Made by a program: the position numbers and the translations under genes. From Pinus tabuliformis (lineage: Eukaryota > Streptophyta > Pinopsida > Pinales > Pinaceae): a stretch of DNA of 64,000 bases. The notes below the pieces were generated by a model that was not told where the DNA came from, did not search any database, and was given only the letters and a program-made list of their open reading frames with translations. Below, piece by piece: positions 58,864 to 64,000 of the stretch. The stretch lies in contig CM062815.1 of NCBI GenBank assembly GCA_031772625.1, positions 603,124,505 through 603,188,504 on the forward strand, read 5' to 3'. How positions within the stretch are numbered: position 1 is the first letter of the stretch; each line of letters starts with the position of its first letter.

Positions 58864-59130
58864 CTAGGAAAGTGATAACTTCGCCATGAGTACTTTTCTG
58901 AGGCAAGAGATAATCTTCGCCATTATAGCTTGTATCTAGTTTTTGAATCCACTGGCTTAGATGGCTAACACTTTCTTCAAGCATAAGAGCATTGGAAGTA
59001 GACTCCCACAATGCAAATTCATTTCCATGTCTGGGTGATGCCACGATGATGCCCAATTTTTACCAAAAGAAGAACCCATGAAAAGCCTCCGAAACCATCA
59101 CAGAATAGTCTCTATTAGATACTCTAACGA
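58864..59130 (-). CDS. Exon-like frame of unrecognised host gene, left of element G
   Basis: An open minus-strand frame (LGIIVASPRHGNEFALWEST ... SQWIQKLDTSYNGEDYLLPQ) ends at a possible splice donor CTAG|GTATAG at 58863. I do not recognise the protein. The composition looks like real protein and not like AT-rich noise. Element G's left end abuts it at 59131 and sequence resumes at 61665. It may belong to the same gene as the exon-like frames at 61804 and 62267. Confidence 0.4.
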
Positions 59131-59561
59131 TGTTATATACCTAGGGGGGATAATAGGGGGTACAAAGGGAGGTACCCAAGGGAATAATTTAATAATGGGA
59201 TGGGCCATAGTAATAAACAAGGTGGTTAGCCTGTATCATGTAAGGGACCACAAGTAGTTAGTAATAATTTAATGGGCCCATGGTATTAGATAGATGGTAT
59301 TGAGGGAACCATGGTAATAACCCATGGTATTGTATGTATGAGGCCTATATAGAGGCTAGAGACTTCACATTGAGAGGTGTCAAGGATTATTGTATGAACA
59401 GACATATGGCTTGTGGAGTGTTCTCCTTCCTTAAGGAGTGAATGTATGGTGTTGTCCTACCTTAAGGGTTTGATCAATAAAGAAGCATTTCTATCTATAT
59501 CTATCTATTATTTCTTAGGTTTATTTGTGTTCTCATATATTTTTAGATCAAATCTATAACA
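59131..59561 (+). repeat. 5' LTR of element G
   Basis: TATA-like CTATATAGAGG at about 59346; ends TCTATAACA before the primer-binding site. Confidence 0.93.
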
Positions 59562-59689
59562 AGTGGTATCAGAGCACTTTCTTGGGCAAAAGTGGAGAAT
59601 TTTATTTTTTTTATTTTTTGCAGGATTGCTGGGGCGGTGAGTTTGCAAATGAGATCTATACATTTTGGGGCAAAATATGCAAAATATAA

Positions 59690-60050
59690 TTGCATATTTA
59701 GATTCTTTGTGAAAAAATACCCGATTTCAAAAAAAAATTGGCCGAATCAGAGTCCGGATGAAGGAGATATTGCTAATCTAAAAATCAGTGGTGTTGCAGA
59801 CAAGTTTTTGGGGAAACGAGTTTGCGGTGAAGATCGAGACGTCCTGGTGCAAGATCTGTAGAATCTAATTGCAGATATGGATTCTTTGTGAAAAAATACC
59901 CGATTTCAAAAAAAAAAAGCAGTCGAATCGGAGTCTGGATGAGGGAGATATCGCTCATTTAAAATCAACTATTTTTCAGCAAATTTTTGTGACAGCGGGA
60001 CAGTTGCAGCGTGGATCGGCAATTACAGTGCCTAGATCAATATTTCTACC
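59690..60050 (+). repeat. 179-bp tandem duplication in the G leader
   Basis: GATTCTTTGTGAAAAAATAC starts at 59701 and again at 59880, followed in both by CCGATTTCAAAAAAAA, GAATCRGAGTC and GAGATATYGCT. The copies differ by many substitutions and an indel, more than G's LTRs do, so the duplication may predate this insertion. Confidence 0.85.
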
Positions 60051-60420
60051 ACATGGGAAGATGCAGAATGGTTGTTCCGTTTCTGAAAACAGGTCATAAT
60101 AGAGATTCTGAGCAATATTGACCAAATTGTGGCCATTTCAAATTTTCGCCAAGTAAGTGAATTTTTTTCAAAACCCTCTTCATGGTGGTTCTATGTTTTA
60201 CAGGAAAAGATAATGGTCCTATTATTGAAGAATACATAAAAAAATTAAGTCAATATGGGCAAAAAAGTGGAAGGTGATTTAATTTCAGAGATGAGGCTAC
60301 CAAATGGTATTTCTCAATTGAAAACAAGCAGTTGACCAAACTTTCAGATGCAGAATTTGAAAGAGTCCTTTTAAACAAATGGTCTCGGGCTAGAAAAAGA
60401 AGGAGAAGATTGTTGTGTCT

Positions 60421-60912
60421 ATAAATCCTAGTTGCAAGCATAATTTTATCAATGTTAATTTGGAAAAAAAATTGCAAGTTCTAGCCAAACACATTGAAAA
60501 CACACAGGTTGATGATGAGCCTGTTCAAGTTTATAAGGATTTAAAACTTTCTATGGATAAGTATGTGCTGCATGGTGATTTTTATACTTCAGATATGGAT
60601 AACATGGATGTCGTTTTGGGATACCCTTGGATGGAATCAGTGGGTACTATCAATATTAATGTGCAGAAGAAATTCCTGAAGCTTTGGTATAAAAAGAAGA
60701 AAATTACATTACAGGATATTTCCATTAATAAACAGGTAGAGTCCAAGGAGGTTGAAGCAAAAGATGTTCCAAGGATTGACATATCAAATGATGAGCCAAT
60801 GATGATCGACAATCAAACACAAACAGAGGCTAAAGCAGAAAAGGTTACAGGTGTTGATACATCGGATGAGGGCTCAGTGGTTGAAGTAATATTGGAAGAT
60901 AAGACACCATAG
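60421..60912 (+). mobile_element. Element G: retropepsin-like C-terminal frame
   Basis: A long open frame without a proper ATG start. Residues such as HNFINVNLEKKLQVLAKHIE and MDNMDVVLGYPWMESVGTI match the body of plant Gypsy-type proteases (the V-L-G-x-P-W motif). An acidic tail (SKEVEAKDVPRID ... DEGSVVEVILEDKTP) follows. Confidence 0.7.
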
Positions 60913-61234
60913 CAGGCACCACAACATGCACCAGATAATAGTCACCCCACAAGACAACAACCAACAAGATGGCAACCAATTAGCCACAAGGACAACAACC
61001 CCCGCATGACAGATAGAGAGGAGCGAAGATCCACCTACTACACATCAACACAGAAGAGCTGCCACGGTCAACTTCCATCTCAAGTGAGCGAGGCACCAGC
61101 GAGATCGAGGGTTCACCTTTCTCTTGGATGGCTAGATGCACGTGCATGGTACCAATGGACTACTCTTTTGAGTAGATCTTATTATTTGTGTTCTTCCCAT
61201 GTTTCGGGGACGAAACATGCTAAGGGGGGTGGAA

Positions 61235-61664
61235 TGTTATATACCTAGGGGGGATAATAGGGGTACAAAGGGAGGTACCCAAGGGAATAATGTAATAATG
61301 GGATGGGCCATAGTAATAAATAAGGTGGTTAACCCGTATCATGTAAGGGACCACAAGTAGTTAGTAATAATTTAATGGGCCCATGGTATTAGATAGATGG
61401 TATTGAGGGAACCATGGAAATGACCCATGGTATTGTATGTATGAGGCCTATATAGAGGCTAGAGACTCCACATTGAGAGGTGTCAAGGATTGTTGTATGA
61501 ATATGCATATGGCTTGTGGAGTGTTCTCCTTCCTTAAGGAATGAATGTATGGTGTTGCCCTACCTTAAGGGTTTGATCAATAAAGAAGCATTTCTATCTA
61601 TTTCTATCTGTTATTTCTTGGGTTTATTTGTGTTCTCATATATTTTTAGATCAGATCTATAACA
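61235..61664 (+). repeat. 3' LTR of element G
   Basis: 430 bp; direct repeat of 59131-59561 with about 4% difference. Confidence 0.93.
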
Positions 61665-61803
61665 AATGAGGAGAAAGAAGTCTGGTGTGACTCATTTTCA
61701 TTTTTGAGTGAGAATTTCCATGATATGATGGCCTATTTAGCTATGTAAGTACATGCATAGCCATCCTATAGCAAGACCACTGTAAGACCAAAGAAATACT
61801 TAC

Positions 61804-61996
61804 AAGCCCTCAAGCCTGTATACAAATTTGTCATTTCATCCATGAAGTTCTTGGTGCTAACACCCATTACATTATCGTTGTAATGGGATGCTCTCCCTTG
61901 TTGTAATGGGATTCTCTCCCTTAGCTTAAGGATACATACATAATTATGCTTGCAAGCCTTGGATGAGGACACATCCAATCTTCCATGACTAACCTG
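61804..61996 (-). CDS. Exon-like frame of unrecognised host gene
   Basis: On the minus strand an AG acceptor (GGAGTGCAG) is followed by an open frame (VSHGRLDVSSSKACKHNYVC ... STKNFMDEMTNLYTGLRA) that ends at a good donor, GTAAGT (minus strand, at 61803-61798). A 23-bp near-duplication (TGTAATGGGATGCTCTCCC-type) lies inside. No domain recognised. Confidence 0.4.
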
Positions 61997-62266
61997 CACT
62001 CCAACTCATGGCCCATCAACTATAGTTTTCTAGGCTGCATGTGTCTGTATTTTGTCAGAGAAAAATATCTGTATATACATGAGAGGTGAACATACATGTT
62101 TTCCCAAAAAGGATTGGACTTGGATTTTCATCCCAATCTGAATACATACATAAGTACACACATATGTATACTACCAATCTTAATCAGGCACGCTGATTTC
62201 ATATTTTCAACCTAACCCAAATACGGCTTACGGATGTCAATTTCAGATTTCCAAGGTCTATTTTAC

Positions 62267-62573
62267 TGAAGATAATTCATAATAATAATTCCTCATCCAA
62301 GCAAGTATAAAGATTGAGGAGTTGGCCCATAAGCATATAAATTCATATCTAAATTCTGCACTCCAAGACTCCAAAGTTGAACAAAAACCTTCAAGATTCT
62401 CATTAGATAGGGTATGAGGATTCCATAAGGTAGAGATCAAATATTTCACTATTCCATCCAATCCACAATACATTGCCATAGCTCTTTTGCCCAGATCTAT
62501 GCTTAACTCAAGAATGAAGTCTGAGGAAGATTGATAGAATTCTTGGGTGAGCTTAAGGAGTAATGTAACACTC
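62267..62573 (-). CDS. Exon-like frame of unrecognised host gene
   Basis: A minus-strand open frame with a splice acceptor TTGCAG just upstream (62579-62574) and a possible donor GTAAAA at its end. It encodes a leucine- and serine-rich, helix-like stretch (VTLLLKLTQEFYQSSSDFIL, CGLDGIVKYLISTLWNPHTL, WSAEFRYEFICLW). This looks like an internal exon of an alpha-helical protein, perhaps an ARM/HEAT-type repeat protein, but I cannot name it. Confidence 0.45.
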
Positions 62574-62599
62574 CTGCAATGCTCAAGAGTCAGGGTTGA

Positions 62600-63714
62600 C
62601 CCCTAGACCAAACTTACAGGAACATGAGTGCATTGGTGAACATTTTAGATTTCATTTTCAGATGTTCTATGAAGACTAATTATTTAGCCTTCTTATAAAA
62701 CTCAGGATTCCACATATGAAGCTTGTCATAAAGGTTGGGTCTCTAAACTCAAAGTGGCATCATCAACAACATCTCCCATCAACCAATACACTCAACCATG
62801 ACACTAAAATCAATACTATAGAGTCATACCCAAGAGGTAGCATTCATTTAGTGAACAAATATCAAGCAATTACAACTAATGTTCCACCTAGTTTCCAAGA
62901 TTCAAGGGGATAGGGGGATGTCAGGATATGTGTGTGTGTTATAAACATGATTCAAATTTAAATTCAATAACGAAATATATTGATTCACACATCATAAATT
63001 ATTCAATAGTAGATACTAAAGTCTAAATATTAGACTAGTAAATTGAAATTACTCAAACTCAGAAATAGTAAAAGGTGATGAGTCAAAGACTTGGTCTAAG
63101 GTCATTAGTATAAAAAATCAAGACTCAAAAGTTAAAACTGAAAATGATCAATGGACAGTGAACCAATGCTATCAGAATTGGACCATTCATCAAACCAGTT
63201 GACTCCAAAACTGATAATTAGAGAAAAACCAAACTAAAAGACAAGTGAACCAAAAATTACATTAATATTCATTTTTTTCAAAAAAATTGTAAATATTCAT
63301 GTACATCAATATGAATCTAAACTGTTATACACAAATATGCAAATTTTCTCATATATATAACAAGTAAAGGTGCATATAACCAAAATAACAATGATTGCAA
63401 TCCATCTTTGAACTAGAAATGCATCAACAAAGAGGTTGTAGATGGCCTCTATAGTCCAAAAGAAACCATGCTACAAAAAACACCTGCATATCATCATGCT
63501 AGAATAAATTGAATCTATGAAACAACTACATAGACCTAGAGCCAAGTTAGCTTGTTAAGCAGTGGTCAGAAAAATCTTTGTAAAAGCACTAGAGAAAACC
63601 TAGGACTATTGTGAAAAACCTAATACCACTATTAAGACACATTACAAATCCTAGTCTTAGAATATTCATCTGTTATAGTTTAAAATTACATATCATACAA
63701 TTCAGAATCTACCA
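62600..63714. other. Unassigned, probably intronic or intergenic
   Basis: No gene or repeat family recognised. AT-rich, with a short GT run near 62930. It lies between two minus-strand exon-like frames. Confidence 0.4.
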
Positions 63715-63724
63715 CACCCTCCTA

Positions 63725-64000
63725 AATTGAATCCAACTTTTTCTTATCAATGTGCACTTTGGTAGAAGCTAGATCCTTCTTCTTGTGAAATGTTGATGCA
63801 CCAACTCCTATAGCTTCTGTTGAAGCAACATTTATGCTTGGATCTTGAATATTATTCTCATATTTGTTTGGAATGGTAGAAGTGGAGTAGGAGAGGTCAC
63901 GAGGGTATTTCTTTGGCCTTCATTTAAAGCAATAGACTCTGAAATTGCCACTTTACTCTTCAATTTGGGCTTCAAAGCATGAATTTTTGTATAGAGATTG
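63725..64000 (-). pseudogene. C-terminal exon of an unrecognised host protein, running off the right edge
   Basis: Minus strand: an upstream frame (KIHALKPKLKSKVAISESIA) and a downstream frame (PKKYPRDLSYSTSTIPNKYE ... KKKDLASTKVHIDKKKLDSI, then stop at 63725-63727) together look like one lysine- and serine-rich C-terminus, separated by a one-base shift near 63920. Either the copy is a pseudogene or a splice junction lies there. No known domain. The rest of the gene is outside the window. Confidence 0.35.

Larger units (their letters stand above)
59131..61664 (+). mobile_element. Element G: small LTR element with gag and protease-like remnant only
   Basis: 2534 bp with LTRs 59131-59561 (431 bp) and 61235-61664 (430 bp), both TGTTATATACC to TCTATAACA. 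I count 17 substitutions and one indel between LTRs (about 4%). Target duplication AACGA/AATGA has one mismatch. Primer-binding site TGGTATCAGAGC (59564-59575) is a perfect initiator-methionine tRNA match, and the purine tract AAGGGGGGTGGAA precedes the 3' LTR. Inside are a gag-like piece (ATKWYFSIENKQLTKLSDAE, about 60290) and a protease-like frame. No RT or integrase. Like E, it belongs to the gag-only class. Broken, a few breaks. Confidence 0.9.

Overview
This window looks like intergenic DNA from a large, repeat-rich plant genome. A gymnosperm (conifer-like) genome is my best guess, inferred from very long LTRs, deep nesting of old elements and few genes; no marker in the window proves it. 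No rRNA, tRNA or CRISPR array is seen. About 50 of the 64 kb can be assigned to LTR retroelements, most of them old and broken.

Layout. (1) 1-1.9 kb: the 3' end of an element (L) running off the left edge, with an intact 365-residue ORF of unknown family, a polypurine tract and an LTR start. (2) 4.0-4.5 kb: an AT-rich array of hairpins. (3) 4.9-7.4 kb: plus-strand Copia remnant (H). (4) 7.5-10.93 kb and 51.94-53.51 kb: two halves of one minus-strand Copia element (A), split by a 41-kb nest. (5) The nest: B (10935-51943, non-coding, tandem-repeat-rich, TSD ATATT) holds C (17526-50050, gag-only, LTRs over 3 kb), inserted 10 bp into B's 3' LTR. C holds D (19515-39925, Ty3/Gypsy with extra coding sequence after pol), inserted in C's 5' LTR. 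D holds E (27006-35168), a recent element with almost identical 1066-bp LTRs, a perfect TSD (GCCAT) and one intact zinc-knuckle/protease-like ORF but no pol. (6) 53.5-54.15 kb: a further LTR (F). (7) 54.55-56.23 kb: a minus-strand LINE ORF1 that contains a 76-residue ubiquitin-like domain ahead of DUF4283 and a zinc knuckle. (8) 56.4-58.3 kb: LTR-like sequence, a TA microsatellite and a CpG-rich block. (9) 58.5-64 kb: remnants of host genes on the minus strand (an alcohol-dehydrogenase-like pseudogene, several exon-like frames of an unrecognised gene, a C-terminal exon at the right edge), with a small 2.5-kb gag-protease element (G) inserted among them.

The nesting gives a relative clock: A before B, B before C, C before D, D before E. 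LTR divergence agrees (B, C and D roughly 10-15% by eye; G about 4%; E about 0.6%).

The observations I find most worth following are: a set of about 14 hairpins in E that share a loop (purine-CTC-GTTAAAA) while their stems differ yet stay complementary; the ubiquitin-like domain inside a LINE ORF1; and the five-level nest with resolvable boundaries.
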